In this document: positions 21,820 to 32,205 of the stretch, piece by piece | How positions within the stretch are numbered: position 1 is the stretch's first letter | Layout of the letters: every line of letters starts with the position of its first letter | Assembly (NCBI GenBank): GCA_002099365.1 | Contig: MSED01000006.1 | Coordinates: forward strand, 2,356,001-2,420,000 | DNA: 64,000 bases | Reading direction: 5' to 3' | DNA from: Phialophora verrucosa | Lineage: Eukaryota > Ascomycota > Eurotiomycetes > Chaetothyriales > Herpotrichiellaceae | Program-made: the position numbers and the translations under genes | Notes under the pieces: generated by a model | Seen by the model: only the letters and a program-made list of their open reading frames with translations | Told to the model about the DNA's origin: nothing | The model's database searches: none

Positions 21820-23179
21820 TCATCTTTCGTGGTTGGAATATGCTTCTGTCCATGGCCTGGGGCTCTCCTCAGTCGGGCTCAAGGAGCCCGAGGAAATGGA
21901 AGAGGAAGAACCGATTGTCCACTCGTCACTGTCGGGATCGGAACCATGAACCCCGGCAATGCCATAACTGTAGTCATTTTGTGTTTCGCCGACTTCGATG
22001 TAATCGTAGTCCCATCTGTATCGCTTGTCGGGCTGGAGTCGCGGCAGGAATCTAGCCTTCGCAAAGTAGAAGATAGTGCCAGCCATCAAGCTGCCAGCGA
22101 CCAGATCAACCGCGTAGTGGTGTGACAGGTACATGGTTGACCACCACAACCAAGCAGCATAGAAGGCCCACAGGGGAGTGAATCGCGGGAATATATGGCT
22201 CATGAACAAAGCCAGGAGAGTTGAGCTGGCAGCATGAAGTGACGGGAACGCGCCAAACACCATAGGAGAGGCTGTGAATCCCGAGGTATACATGTCGAAT
22301 CCAAGCAGGGCATCGATGCGCGCCAGACCTGCCGGCGAACCCTTCATCGAATAATTCGCAGGAGCCAAACCATACATGTTCTCATACCATGGTGCGGAGC
22401 ACGGGAATAGTACTTGGATCATGACCCCCGCAAGGTTCATATAGCCGAAGGTGAAACCGAAGACGGGTAGGGTTGAAGGCGGTCCGAAGATGAAAATGAC
22501 GGCCGCAACAACAAAAGGGCCGCCGAAGTGTCCCAGTCCGTAGGGAAACCACGCCAACAGATCCAAAGCAGTGTTCTTGTGCGCGGAGAGGATGTTGCTC
22601 AAATTAGCGCCATACAGGATGTTCTCGAGAGCAGGGAGGACTTTGACCCAGATCGGAGGCCGCCACTCAGAGGGGATAAACCTGTCAAAGACAATATTAG
22701 GCCCGTGGTTTGCGAAGTAGAGTTGTGCGGCTCGTCGCAGAACCGATCAATCCCTAGATTACAACTCACCTGCAGGCGTAGAAGAAAATGAGGTACGCGG
22801 CTATGGGTGTAAAGGGTCGGAAGAACTGTCGTGTGATGGGAAATATAAAGGAGGAGAGGAGGAGGGTAGCGACCGCCGTCTTGACCAGGGGACCAGGATA
22901 TTCGATAATGCTGAGTGAAAAGATGCCCACCACCGCTAAAAGTAGCCACTGTCCATCGTAGATGGTCCACCTGTGGTTCTGTAGAGATCGTAGGGTGTCT
23001 GCGGGGGAGAAGGACGTCTTCAGAGCAGAGATCGAAGAGGCAGGCGAAGTTCGATTTCGCAGCTTTGATCGTAGCCTGCGTCGAAGCCTATGTGGGACCA
23101 ACAGCTGCAATGACTTCCATGGTATCTGTATTTGCTGCTTCTTTTCGGCGTCCTTCCAGGACGGAAGAACGGCCTGCAT
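21820..23179 (-). CDS. aur1: Inositol phosphorylceramide synthase Aur1 (2 exons)
   Basis: Exons 23179-22770 and 22681-21820 on the minus strand give 423 aa. The 88-bp intron (GTGAGT .. TTGACAG) fuses YAC-R to FIPSEWRPPIWVKVLPALENI, a conserved Aur1 block. The protein is multi-pass. The lipid-phosphatase (PAP2-like) signature is split over two loops: FGAFPSLHAASS with the first catalytic His, and YLSHHYAVDLVAGS with the second His and Asp. SPAGLARIDALLGFDMYTSGF is the conserved lumenal loop. Aur1 transfers phosphoinositol from PI to ceramide in the Golgi, making IPC and diacylglycerol; it is the target of aureobasidin A in yeasts. The basic N-terminus and the acidic Ser-rich tail are cytosolic. 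No odd residue was noticed in the catalytic motifs. Confidence 0.93.
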
Positions 23180-25374
23180 TACACCTGGTGATGCTCTTGG
23201 GAAGTGAGAGGAGTGAAGGAGTGTCCGTGACTCGGCTTCGGAGGAGGCGGATTTGTTATGCCAGTGGAAAGCGATACAGGTGGCCGCGAGGATGTAGAAG
23301 GTGACGAGGCGTCGAGCAGAAGAGGTGAGGAAGGGCGAGCACAGGATCCGAAGCGTCCGGAAGAAAGATAACCAGAAGGGGAAGCCAGGAAGATATGGAA
23401 GTAGTAGAGGTACTGAGAGACCGAGTAGTATGTGCAGTGGCAGTGGTGAGGGCTTAGGTGAGCATGTCAGAGTGTGGATGTCGGCGGATGGACTTGAAGC
23501 AAAAAGGAAGCAGCGTACGAGTAGGCGAGCAAATGGCTTCCGTACCCACGTCTTTCAGTTAATCAGCCGGGGGCTTGTCGTTCAGGGTTGTACGCCAATA
23601 AAAAGTCCCGAGCGATTCGTGAACGGATAGAACCAGGCGAGCCAAAGAAAGTTGTTCTATGCCCAAGAAGTCATTATTCGCGACTACAGGTGGCTGGAGC
23701 CTTTTGCATAACTTTTAGGGCTCCTTTGTGACAGGCTCCTCGGGCTTTCCAGACTCCACCGAAGCCGGCCCAGAGCCCAGCTTTTGCCCCTTTCCAAACA
23801 GCCCTTCTGGCGAAATCCTCGGTCAGTTCGACGTCACCATAACAATGCCACAATCGCTAAAGACTTAAGTACGATGATGCAAGCACGCAGACGTCAAAGG
23901 TCATGACGGTAACGCCTCAAAGTTTGCCAGGCGGCATAATCGAAGTCAAGCATTCTCGCATTCAGGCATTGGGAGAGCCCACTCAAATCTGGCACACATC
24001 TTGTTTCCAATTTGCAAGGCTGCCAGATCTCCAGGAGAGAGGCCTAATCTGAGCACTGCACGCGAAAACGAACACGAAGGAGCATGGGGCATTTTGTGCA
24101 CAAAAAAGTTAGGATGGGTAGCGGGGATAGGCGATTGCTGACCCGCGTGATTGCTGCCAATCTCCTGCCATTCAAAGTCCCCGATTGACATTACAGCATT
24201 TTCGGGGCCAGGTCCAGCGAAGATGGCATTCTCAGGCTGTCAGACAGTTGTCGTTTGATGGGCGAACAGCGCTCTCCATCTGCCCTCCAATTTCCCTCAC
24301 CATTGCCTTATCAATCAAAAGCGCGTTTCTCTTGATGAGGCGCGTACTCGTGTAGCTTTGCTTTCCGACGAAACTCTTCTCTGGCTCCATGATTGTGAAG
24401 TGATCGACATTTGTTTCTCAGCCGAAGCGCTTCTTGCACGTGAGCAATTTGCATAAAGAAAGCGCCTGTCAACAAAGACTCGCTTGTGTTCCGCCCGGAG
24501 CCGAGTGCCCAGTCCAGCAGTCAAAGCAAGCGCTGCAGGGCCGAAAATAACCGCCAGTCAGGGTCCTCATGGGCGAGGTCATCTGCTTGCACTATGCTTC
24601 CTTTCATGCCCTGATAGGCTTCTTTGATGGCTGGCATGTGCTACTTCGCGCTGACGTGCATGAAGCAAGACCTGCTGGCCGAAAAGGGCGAGACTTGGTC
24701 AGGTCATCGATGCGTGCTTGATCTTTTGATGAGTGATGCTTCCCACACCGATCTTTCGAGACTCTGAGCACAGACCACATCATGCACCAGAGCCTTGCAC
24801 TACGTACCAGATCTCGATTTGGGGAACTTGCCCAAGCATGTCTGCTCTTGTTTGGACATTGATATCGCTGATTCTACGGCAGGAGCAAGCATCTTGACTC
24901 TGATCTGATGAGAACCCACTGATTTACGGAGCGTCAAATACTTCGTGTCTATATTGACGTTCGCCAATCCTCATCATTCCCAATTGATGTTACCTCCAGC
25001 TAAGGCCTTACGCGCATTGCGTCCCCGATTCATGAGATGTGATTGTGCGCACTCTCAATCCCCATCTTCATGGCATATAACTGTCACCGAAAGTGTTCCT
25101 TGCCCGCCAGCTGCCAACGGTAGCCTGGTTAGGATCAGCCCTGCTCAGCCATGAAATCTCGTCGTCTTCGTCTTTCGTGAATCTCTCTTAATTCTTCCGG
25201 TGGAATCAATGTTTCTCAAGCTCGACTAAAACGGAAGGGATTCGACGTTGAAGAAAGGGTGCGCTCCGTTTCATCCTCTGAATTGCGCGCTGTGCGCAAC
25301 CACAGTTGATATTCCCAGCCCGATTGTAGCCTAGCCTGCGCATTGCTTCAAAATCGGCCTCTTACGTCCACTAC
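23180..25374. other. Long intergenic region upstream of aur1
   Basis: 2.2 kb without a recognisable gene, the longest such gap in the gene-rich half. It lies between the aur1 start and the stop of the next minus-strand gene. Frames are under 110 codons and resemble nothing. Purine-rich on the + strand at 23200-23420 (5' leader side of aur1, so pyrimidine-rich in the aur1 sense). CpA/TpG look normal. A long aur1 leader, a noncoding RNA or a lost gene are all possible. Confidence 0.4.
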
Positions 25375-25968
25375 TTAGGTCGAAGTTGTCTTAGACAGCG
25401 GAGTCTGCGCTGATGTCGTCCTCGACAAATTGTTCTGGTTCGAGCTCTGTCGAGAGAGAGTGGGCACGGACTGCGTGGAGGATGAATGGCGGGAGAATCT
25501 GCAAAGCAGCAAAGCAGGAATTAGCATCTCGCCTTGGAGGTTGTGGTCACAGCGAGTAAACGCATCAAACGACGCAAAAGACACTCACGGGTTTCTCTTC
25601 TCTGCCGGTGTGGGTGTCTTGTTTCCTTGACCCCATCCCAGGACCGGCGACTGGTAGTTCGGCCACGCAGCGTTGTTCCAGACCTTTGTGATCACACTGC
25701 GCACCCAAAGTCAGCGATCCAGATGCTTCTCCATCACCACCAGATCGGTGTACCTTTGAGCTGCATCCTCCTGTTGCTCTTGCGATACATGCTTCACTCC
25801 AACTTTCATGCCTTCTTTGGAGAAGGAGACATTCTTCCTTTCAAGTTTCTGCCGGGTCGTCTGTCCGACCTCATGTGCAATCGAGTAGACCACAAATCCA
25901 ACGACGGCGACGACGCCTAGGACGATCACCAGAATGATGAGCGGGATGAGATTGCCGGTCTTCGCCAT
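25375..25968 (-). CDS. Small single-pass membrane protein (3 exons)
   Basis: Exons 25968-25754, 25696-25589 and 25498-25375 on the minus strand give 148 aa. Introns are 57 bp (GTACAC .. GCTGAC .. GCGCAG) and 90 bp (GTGAGT .. GCTAAT .. TTGCAG). Residues 7-29 are one membrane helix (LIPLIILVIVLGVVAVVGFVVYS). A short basic/amphipathic stretch follows (HEVGQTTRQKLERKNVSFSKEGMKVGVKHVSQEQQEDAAQ), then an aromatic segment (VWNNAAWPNYQSPVLGWGQG) and a Ser/Thr/Gln-rich tail (RQSSNQNNLSRTTSAQTPLSK). Without splicing the first exon would end in LDR at 25711. Splicing gives more protein-like sequence, so I prefer the three-exon model. Function unknown; tail-out topology is likely. Confidence 0.72.
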
Positions 25969-26860
25969 CGCGGACTGGGGGAACGAGGTTGGACCTTTGT
26001 ATGGGACGAAGACGAGACGAACGGCGTGAAGAAGTTGGCCTTCTGGAAGATTTGAAATGAGCTAAAGAAATCGCTACTTCAAATTCTGATGATACTTTCG
26101 GTCCCGACGGGCCAGGTCGTGCGGTGTGATTGAACGTCTTTTGATGCGCTGTGCGACGCGGGGCCTCCAAATCTGACAAGTGACTTGGAGGGGTCTCGAT
26201 CCTTCGCAGTACTCAGCGAGGATTCATCCTTCCTTTTTCGCCCGACTGATGTGGTATATATCCCTCCTCTTGTCGATCGCTTGAATGATCCTCCTCATGC
26301 AGGATATGGGGGCGAAAATGATTGTGGTTGATAGTTGCAGGGCCATGGGAAACATGGTTAGTTACGCCACAGCTGAAGGAAGGGTTCGTTACAGCTAGCG
26401 ATCCGCCTCGCTACCTGATTGAGTCGCTTAAGGGGTACATCAGGACGCCAGCCACAAAGCATGTGATAGCCCCCGATTCAGGTGAAAAGGGGCAGGCCTC
26501 CTCCTTTCACTCCCTACGGAGTACGAGTACGAGGTAGGTACAAGCAGACAATAAAGTTCGTTAAGGAGGATGCATTAGTACGTTGTCCAGAACTGGTAGG
26601 GACTTTTGAGCTGTGACCACAATGACACACAGTCAGTGTTGGCTGGCTCCTTCGCGTCTTACGTTCCGGAGTGAATACGATTCTATCAGTATACGAGATT
26701 GGGTATCTTACCTTGTTCTTCGACGAAGCCTCCGTCTTGCCTCAAGAGCCAAAATCAACATGAGTACCATCGGCCATCCCATAAAACGCCAACGCTATGC
26801 AAGGCAGCAAACATCATCCTCTGTCCAGTTTATATTGTCCGGCCCCGTCGTTCGTTGCTG
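25969..26860. other. Intergenic region between a small membrane-protein gene and lro1
   Basis: 892 bp containing the promoter of the membrane-protein gene and the 3' region of lro1. No gene seen. A TACGGAGTAC motif lies at 26514-26523. Confidence 0.4.
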
Positions 26861-28792
26861 TCATTCCTCATTGTAGATTTTCACCTTGTCACTTATCTCC
26901 CAAATTCGACTCTGGTAGTAATCCTCGATCTGAGCGCCCTTGCCTCCTGCAACCCTCAGGATCAGATCGTTCAAAGAACTTCGGCCCAGTATATCAACGT
27001 GATCGCCTGTATTCGGCCCGCCACGAGGACTGAATCTGTCAGGTTCATGTGGCATCTCATAGGTTGTGATTTTGATGTTTGAGGGGTTGTAACGCTTGAT
27101 CTGCCGCCAGCCCTTTGCGCACATGTACCCTGTTGAAACGAGGTTAACTGTGCCGTCGCCTTCACCGAGCGCAACCCCGTGGTCAATACTGCCCGGATCC
27201 TGGAGTCGACCATTCGAGGCGGTCACGCTGGTATCGATGGAGATGTTGATGTAGCCGGTGAGCGAGAACTCGTTCTCCTTATAGAAGTATGACCGTTCGG
27301 TGGGTTTGCCAATGCCATAGAAGCAGTAGATCTTCATGTCAGGCGCGTGAGGAAGACGGGCCTCAAGCGGATTTAGCCAGGTCATTGGTCTATGTTCGTT
27401 CTGCTCGACTTCTCGCTTGGTGTGGGCGACGCCGTGAGAGTAGGAGTGTTTGACCGTCTCCACGTACCACGGCTCCGAGACGTCCATTAGATGGTCGAAC
27501 GCTTCCGTCATGGTGAGGTTCTGCCGTGCAACCCGCGTGGAGTTCCCCCCCGGTTTGAAGGAGATAAAACTGCCATGAGTTTTGTTCTGCACAGGAGGTG
27601 GTAAGTCGTCTGGTGCCCACGTCCTGTTCCCCCATACTGCCTCGCCACCTTTCGGCAGCATGGATGATATACCTGGCATGGCGCGGAAGATCTCGGCGCG
27701 GTCTTCTTTGGACAAGAACTTCTCCAGGCCATACACCGCAAATGCATTTAGCTGAGCAGTGTCCTTCATTTCCCCAGACAGCACAGCAGGTATGTCCTTT
27801 GCAGTCCCCAGCATGCACCCCGATATATTAATCCATGAATCAATGTGCGTATTGACCCAGTCTGGACCGCCGTTGCCGTGACCCTTGTGTTCCACCCACT
27901 TCATGAAGTAGAAGAGTACTTGACTACCCATGGAATGTGAGATGAGGACGACCTTCTCACCGCTGGTCAGATGTGCTACTTCAATATAGCTTTTGAGCCG
28001 AGTGAAATACTGGTCTCGAATTTCCAGATTCCCGTATGAGAGCCTCCAGTCGTAAGCCGCCGTGGACATCAGTGTCGGATCATACCCAATTGCCGCAAGA
28101 TTCTCCAATATCTTGTTCCAGATCCAGTAGCCCGTGATGAAAAAGTCGGTCGCATCGAAGCCTTGTGCTGCTCGCAGCTTGATGCCTGGTGGATCGAGTC
28201 CTGTATCTTTGTCCAGCATAATGTGCTTCTTCCAAAGCGCCTGGTCCATTACCAAAGCTCTCAACATACCCCACGAAGCCCACAACCTTTTTCGAAAGTA
28301 CGGCCTTGATTTGTCGGCTGTGGACCAGGATTCCAACCCAGTCGAGATCACCCCCGGAATCATAATGACAGGATGGTGTGCTTTGATGCCTTGACCTTGC
28401 AGATGAAGCCCGACGGAAAAGGAGTCGTAGTTGACCACATCTCGCTCTGCCTTTGACAGGTCTCTGACATCATTTATAATGCCCGCGGGAATAGCATCCA
28501 GCAGGCTTTCGAGGTTGACTTCCAATAAGCCCTCGAGCTTGACAATATCCTGTGACTGCGCAAATAGCAATGCCAGCATTAGTCCCAGAAGACCGCCGAG
28601 CCCGAATGTGATGCCGGATCTCCTTTTGCTGTGTCTCCTCTTTGTGAGCTTTTCCAGCTTCTTCGTTGACACCAAGCTGACCTCTTCATTGGGATCCGGG
28701 GTAGCATCGCGGCTGGGGTCGGGAGAAAGAGTTGGCGAGTCCCTGAGGATATTGCCGATGCGGTGACGGAGTGTTGACATTGTTGTGATCAC
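26861..28792 (-). CDS. lro1: Phospholipid:diacylglycerol acyltransferase Lro1 (PDAT)
   Basis: Single exon, 643 aa, the usual PDAT length. The N-terminal ~60 residues are cytosolic and basic (KKLEKLTKRRHSKRRSG), then one TM anchor (ITFGLGGLLGLMLALLFAQ, residues 61-79). The lumenal LCAT-like domain follows. The lid/oxyanion region is HHPVIMIPGVISTGLESW. The nucleophile is in VVLISHSMGSQVLFYF (Ser about 287), the Asp in ALGEGDGTVNLVS and the His in GDHVDILG, so the full Ser-Asp-His triad is present. The salt-bridge-type motif YDWRLSYGNLE is intact. The enzyme moves an acyl chain from a phospholipid to diacylglycerol in the ER, making triacylglycerol. It sits 4.2 kb from aur1, whose by-product is diacylglycerol. 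The second Met (MSTLRHR) is an alternative start. Confidence 0.95.
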   Translation of the reverse strand: MITTMSTLRHRIGNILRDSPTLSPDPSRDATPDPNEEVSLVSTKKLEKLTKRRHSKRRSGITFGLGGLLGLMLALLFAQSQDIVKLEGLLEVNLESLLDAIPAGIINDVRDLSKAERDVVNYDSFSVGLHLQGQGIKAHHPVIMIPGVISTGLESWSTADKSRPYFRKRLWASWGMLRALVMDQALWKKHIMLDKDTGLDPPGIKLRAAQGFDATDFFITGYWIWNKILENLAAIGYDPTLMSTAAYDWRLSYGNLEIRDQYFTRLKSYIEVAHLTSGEKVVLISHSMGSQVLFYFMKWVEHKGHGNGGPDWVNTHIDSWINISGCMLGTAKDIPAVLSGEMKDTAQLNAFAVYGLEKFLSKEDRAEIFRAMPGISSMLPKGGEAVWGNRTWAPDDLPPPVQNKTHGSFISFKPGGNSTRVARQNLTMTEAFDHLMDVSEPWYVETVKHSYSHGVAHTKREVEQNEHRPMTWLNPLEARLPHAPDMKIYCFYGIGKPTERSYFYKENEFSLTGYINISIDTSVTASNGRLQDPGSIDHGVALGEGDGTVNLVSTGYMCAKGWRQIKRYNPSNIKITTYEMPHEPDRFSPRGGPNTGDHVDILGRSSLNDLILRVAGGKGAQIEDYYQSRIWEISDKVKIYNEE

Positions 28793-29048
28793 ATTCCCCT
28801 AACAAGCAAGGACCGAAGTCGCAGTAGAGCGCGCACAATCATGAAGAGGATAGGAACAAGTTGCGGAAGTTCGGGGCGTTGCTGGTGTCATTGCTGAGTG
28901 TACAATTCTAGCATCCCCAATTTCTTCTTTCACATGTCTTCGTCATCGCCTGTTCCGGCCAGGATCTTCAGGCACAATTTCTTGCTGTGCAACTTTACCC
29001 TCGTCCGTCCTGAGTATGGCAATCTCGACATATCTCTAGAAGCAGAAT
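28793..29048. promoter_or_regulatory. Divergent promoter between lro1 and naa30
   Basis: 256 bp separate the two start codons, so both promoters and 5' UTRs must share this interval. The naa30 side is T/C-rich (28918-28935). No named element is claimed. Confidence 0.5.
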
Positions 29049-29738
29049 ATGATGAGCGGCAATGCCGCAGCTGCTTCCACTCTGCAGCCTGCGAGCACAG
29101 TCTCGCCGAGTGCCTACTTTCAGTCCACCCCGCCCGGCATAAGTTACCTGCAATACTCGCTCGAGAAAGAGCCCGAATACCTGCCCCAGATTCGCGAACT
29201 TATTTCCAAAGACCTCTCAGAGCCCTACAGCATTTACGTCTATCGATACTTTCTCTATCAGTGGGCCGAACTATGCTTCATGGCAGTCGATAAAACGGAT
29301 AACAATAAACTCGCTGGGGTGGTCATTTGCAAGTTGGAGCCGCATCGAGGAGGGCCGATGAGAGGATACATTGCCATGCTGGCTACGAAAGAAAAGTTCC
29401 GCGGCAAGGGAATAGCGACAACGTTGGTCAGCAAAGCCATTGATCTGATGATTGCGAGGGACGCAGACGAGATTGCATTGGAGACCGAGGAGACCAATAC
29501 TGCAGCCATGAAGCTATACGAGCGTCTGGGATTCCTAAGAAGCAAGAAATTGCACCGATACTATCTTAACGGGAACAACGCATATCGCCTGCTGCTGTAT
29601 CTCAAGGAAGGCGTGGGAGGAATGCCGATCGAGGAGGACTACAACGACATAAATCACCTGCCGTCAGGCGTGGAGGATGAAATGAAATATCCACATCAGG
29701 GCTCTGCTCAGGACGCATACAGTCACGGAGTCATATGA
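29049..29738 (+). CDS. naa30: NatC catalytic subunit Naa30/Mak3 (GNAT N-acetyltransferase)
   Basis: Single exon, 229 aa. A ~30-residue disordered leader precedes the GNAT core. Beta1-alpha1 holds YSLEKEPEYLPQIRELISKDLSEPYSIYVYRYFL with the peptide-substrate YxYRYF motif of Naa30. GYIAMLATKEKFRGKGIATTLV (about residues 106-127) is the acetyl-CoA-binding R/Q-x-x-G-x-G/A motif. LETEETNTAAMKLYERLGF is the conserved C-terminal GNAT motif, followed by KKLHRYYLNGNNAYRLLLYL, typical of the NatC subunit. NatC acetylates Met-Leu/Ile/Phe N-termini with Naa35 and Naa38. The leader has two adjacent Met codons; either may be used. Its stop lies 10 bp from the stop of the convergent SRP receptor gene. Confidence 0.95.
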   Translation: MMSGNAAAASTLQPASTVSPSAYFQSTPPGISYLQYSLEKEPEYLPQIRELISKDLSEPYSIYVYRYFLYQWAELCFMAVDKTDNNKLAGVVICKLEPHRGGPMRGYIAMLATKEKFRGKGIATTLVSKAIDLMIARDADEIALETEETNTAAMKLYERLGFLRSKKLHRYYLNGNNAYRLLLYLKEGVGGMPIEEDYNDINHLPSGVEDEMKYPHQGSAQDAYSHGVI

Positions 29739-29748
29739 AACATCAAGA

Positions 29749-30708
29749 TCATAGACAGCTGCCGATCCATTCCTCCCACCTTCTGACGCCCTTTCCTGCT
29801 TCTTCGCCCTTGACTGCTCCGCCAAGCACCTCGATATTGATTCCATACTCTTCGGCCATCAGCTTGAAGCTGAACTTCTCTTCTCCACCGCCTCCAAGAA
29901 TATCCTCCTCCGCATCGACATCCGTATCTTGACCGACCCGACCCAATCCTTTGCTTTTGGACACCCTGACCCTCTCGATCTCCGCTTGCAGACGCTCCCG
30001 CACCGCACCCGTGGGCAAAGCCGTGAAGAGGTCCTGCTTGTTTGCCGCGATGAGCACGGGTGTCTCTGTGACCGTCTTCGCAGTGGCCTTCCTGCGCTGC
30101 AATGCCAGAAGGGTATCATGCAAGTAGACGGCTGTATCGCGGGATGTAGAGGAGTCGCTGGCATCAAGAACACTCGAATCTACCACGAAGATGACCCCGC
30201 GCAGTCCCGGGTTCTGGATCTGTGACAAAGCAGCTTCCGATCTCAACTTCCCGTGGCCTGGAGTATCTATCATGACATATGGAGTCGGTTGCTTGTCCTT
30301 GAGATGAACATCGTTCTCGGAGCGGTATTTATCGGACCCAAGCGGGATAGAGGGCGAAAGCAGTAAGCTGACAGTGGAGGAGACTTGGGATATGCGGGTC
30401 AAGGCGGCATCTGCTTCGTTGTCCTCAGGACTTGAGGATCGCTTTTGTAGCTGAGGCTTATATTAGCTATCGGACTGTTGATGTAGCGGGATGGGAGACC
30501 TGACCAGGGACACGAGCGATGTCTTGCCTGCACCGCTGGGGCCAAGGAGGAGGAAAGTTGGGGTGACTTTAGTGCGGGCGCTTTGGGTGTAAAAGTAGAG
30601 ATGAACCAACGCCGGTAGGGCTATCGACACTAGGAAGGCGATGAGAACGACTACGGGATCGCCCGAGAAGAGCCGCGTGAGCCAACTGTCTGGCGAGGAC
30701 CAGCCCAT
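29749..30708 (-). CDS. srp102: Signal recognition particle receptor subunit beta (2 exons)
   Basis: Exons 30708-30505 and 30450-29749 on the minus strand give 301 aa. The 54-bp intron (GTCAGG .. GCTAAT .. CTCAG) keeps phase 0 and restores GKTSLVSLLQKRS. One N-terminal TM anchor (VVVLIAFLVSIALPALVHLYFY, residues 19-40) is followed by a small GTPase. G1 is GPSGAGKTSL (56-65), G3 is DTPGHGKLR, and G4 is NKQD with upstream VLIAANKQDL. The central insert (SPSIPLGSDKYRSENDVHLKDK) and the acidic loop near the C-terminus are lineage-specific extensions. SR-beta anchors SR-alpha on the ER membrane for cotranslational targeting. Confidence 0.93.
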
Positions 30709-31071
30709 GTCGAGCAGTTGCGGTTGACTGGAATTGAAAACTGATCAAAAGACCGCACGACTGATAGAGAGCCGACCATGACGCAAATAAGGAGGCTGAG
30801 AAGAGCGAACTGTCACTGGTCGATCGGTGGGGTCGGTGCGATGTTCTCAGGTGGCCCGGTGCCTTGCATATTGGTTAAAGGCTGTGGTTGTGGGCTGGAG
30901 CAGTGCGCGTCTCAAACAGTCAAACTGCGCCCTCAGCTGAATCCTCCGCTACCAAGGCCATCGGAGTCCTCGAGGCTTCCCGACACTCGCTTTCTAACAG
31001 TGCTCTTATCCCATTTCCAGCCTGCTTCCCTGTCGACACGCTTTCTCTTCCTTCCCAACTGCTCCGTCAAC
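30709..31071. promoter_or_regulatory. Divergent promoter between srp102 and the Kre9-like gene
   Basis: 363 bp separate the divergent starts. An open frame runs through the kre9 side from 30778 but lacks protein character before the signal-peptide ATG at 31072, so it is treated as 5' UTR/promoter. The 60 bp before that ATG are C/T-rich, as is common for well-expressed fungal genes. Confidence 0.5.
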
Positions 31072-31974
31072 ATGATCCTACGGACTATCTGCCTCCTAGC
31101 CACCCTTTTCCTCTCGTTCGCCAATGCCGACGTCCTAGTTGTTTCACCTCAGGCGGGAGACATCATCACCGGACTCAATCTCGCAATACAATGGAAAGAA
31201 TCAGGCAAAACACCTGCCATTTCACAACTCGCTAACTATCAACTCTTCCTCTGCGCCGGAGGAAACGACGAATCAGATTATGTAGGGCTGGAATCCGACG
31301 CCACTAAAGGGAGTAATAAGAAGCTGACTCCGTTATCAGATCCCAATAGCAACACTGGTGTCGGCGGGCACGTATACGACGGGAAACTCCATCACTATTC
31401 CTCTGACGGCTGGTCTTGGAGCCGACGTCGCCAATGCCTATTTCTTGAAGTTTGTCTCTGCGGCTACAGGAGGCACAGTTGTGAACTTCTCTGATCGCTT
31501 CACACTTAAGAGCATGAGCGGTACTTTTTCTCCAGCAATACAACAAGGCTTGAGGACTGTTTCCGGTACTGCTGGTCCAGCCGACCAGAACAACATCCAA
31601 GCGCCTCAAGCGGGTGCAGGAGCAGCTTCCCCTTCTGCGGGAGATGGTGCTTATGACACTCCCTACACCCTGCAAACGGGAACAATTCGATACGCTCCCA
31701 TGCCTCCCATGGCTCAAACCAAGATCACTGCGAAGAACGCTTCTCCTCAGTGGCCCACCAGCGCTTACACCGTCTACCAAACAATTGCGGGAACACCAAA
31801 TGCAGTGACCACGAACACTCTACCGATAACATTCGCGGCTTCCAGTCGAGAGAACCCTGTAAGTCCATTCTTGAGCGTCTTGAAAGATTGGCGTACTGAC
31901 CCTTCCAGGTTGCTGCCGCCGGCCAACCCACGGATGGAGCCGTGCAGAAGTTCCTGAACCGATGGAAGGATTGA
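31072..31974 (+). CDS. Kre9/Knh1 family cell-wall beta-1,6-glucan protein (3 exons)
   Basis: Join 31072-31281, 31340-31858 and 31909-31974 gives 264 aa. Introns are 58 bp (GTAGGG .. GCTGACTCCGTTATCAG) and 50 bp (GTAAGT .. ACTGACCCTTCCAG), both phase 0. A signal peptide (MILRTICLLATLFLSFANA) precedes the N-terminal Ig-like KRE9/KNH1 domain: VSPQAGDIITGLNLAIQWKESG, LFLCAGGND, IPIATLVSAG, and ANAYFLKFVS .. VVNFSDRFTL. A Gln/Ala/Ser linker follows. The C-terminal KRE9 domain is DTPYTLQTGTIRYAPMPPMAQTKIT .. FPT-like QWPTSAYTVY. The protein ends KFLNRWKD with no GPI signal, so it is secreted rather than GPI-anchored. Kre9/Knh1 are needed for beta-1,6-glucan assembly in yeast. Confidence 0.9.
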
Positions 31975-32205
31975 ATATCACGACGGAAAGAATTGTACAG
32001 TACGACCCAAGAAACACATAAAATTGCAAGATATGGATGTCAAAAGGTGGATAATCAGGGTGTGCTTGGGAGAATGGAGTTGAGTCGATTGAGCTCCTGG
32101 TCTTCGTATCCATCCGGCGTCCCTTAGGTTGCCGAGGAAGGTGCATGCTGCCTCACAACGCCATGCAAAAGGATTCGTGAATTAAAGGTCTTGCGGGGTG
32201 TAGGA

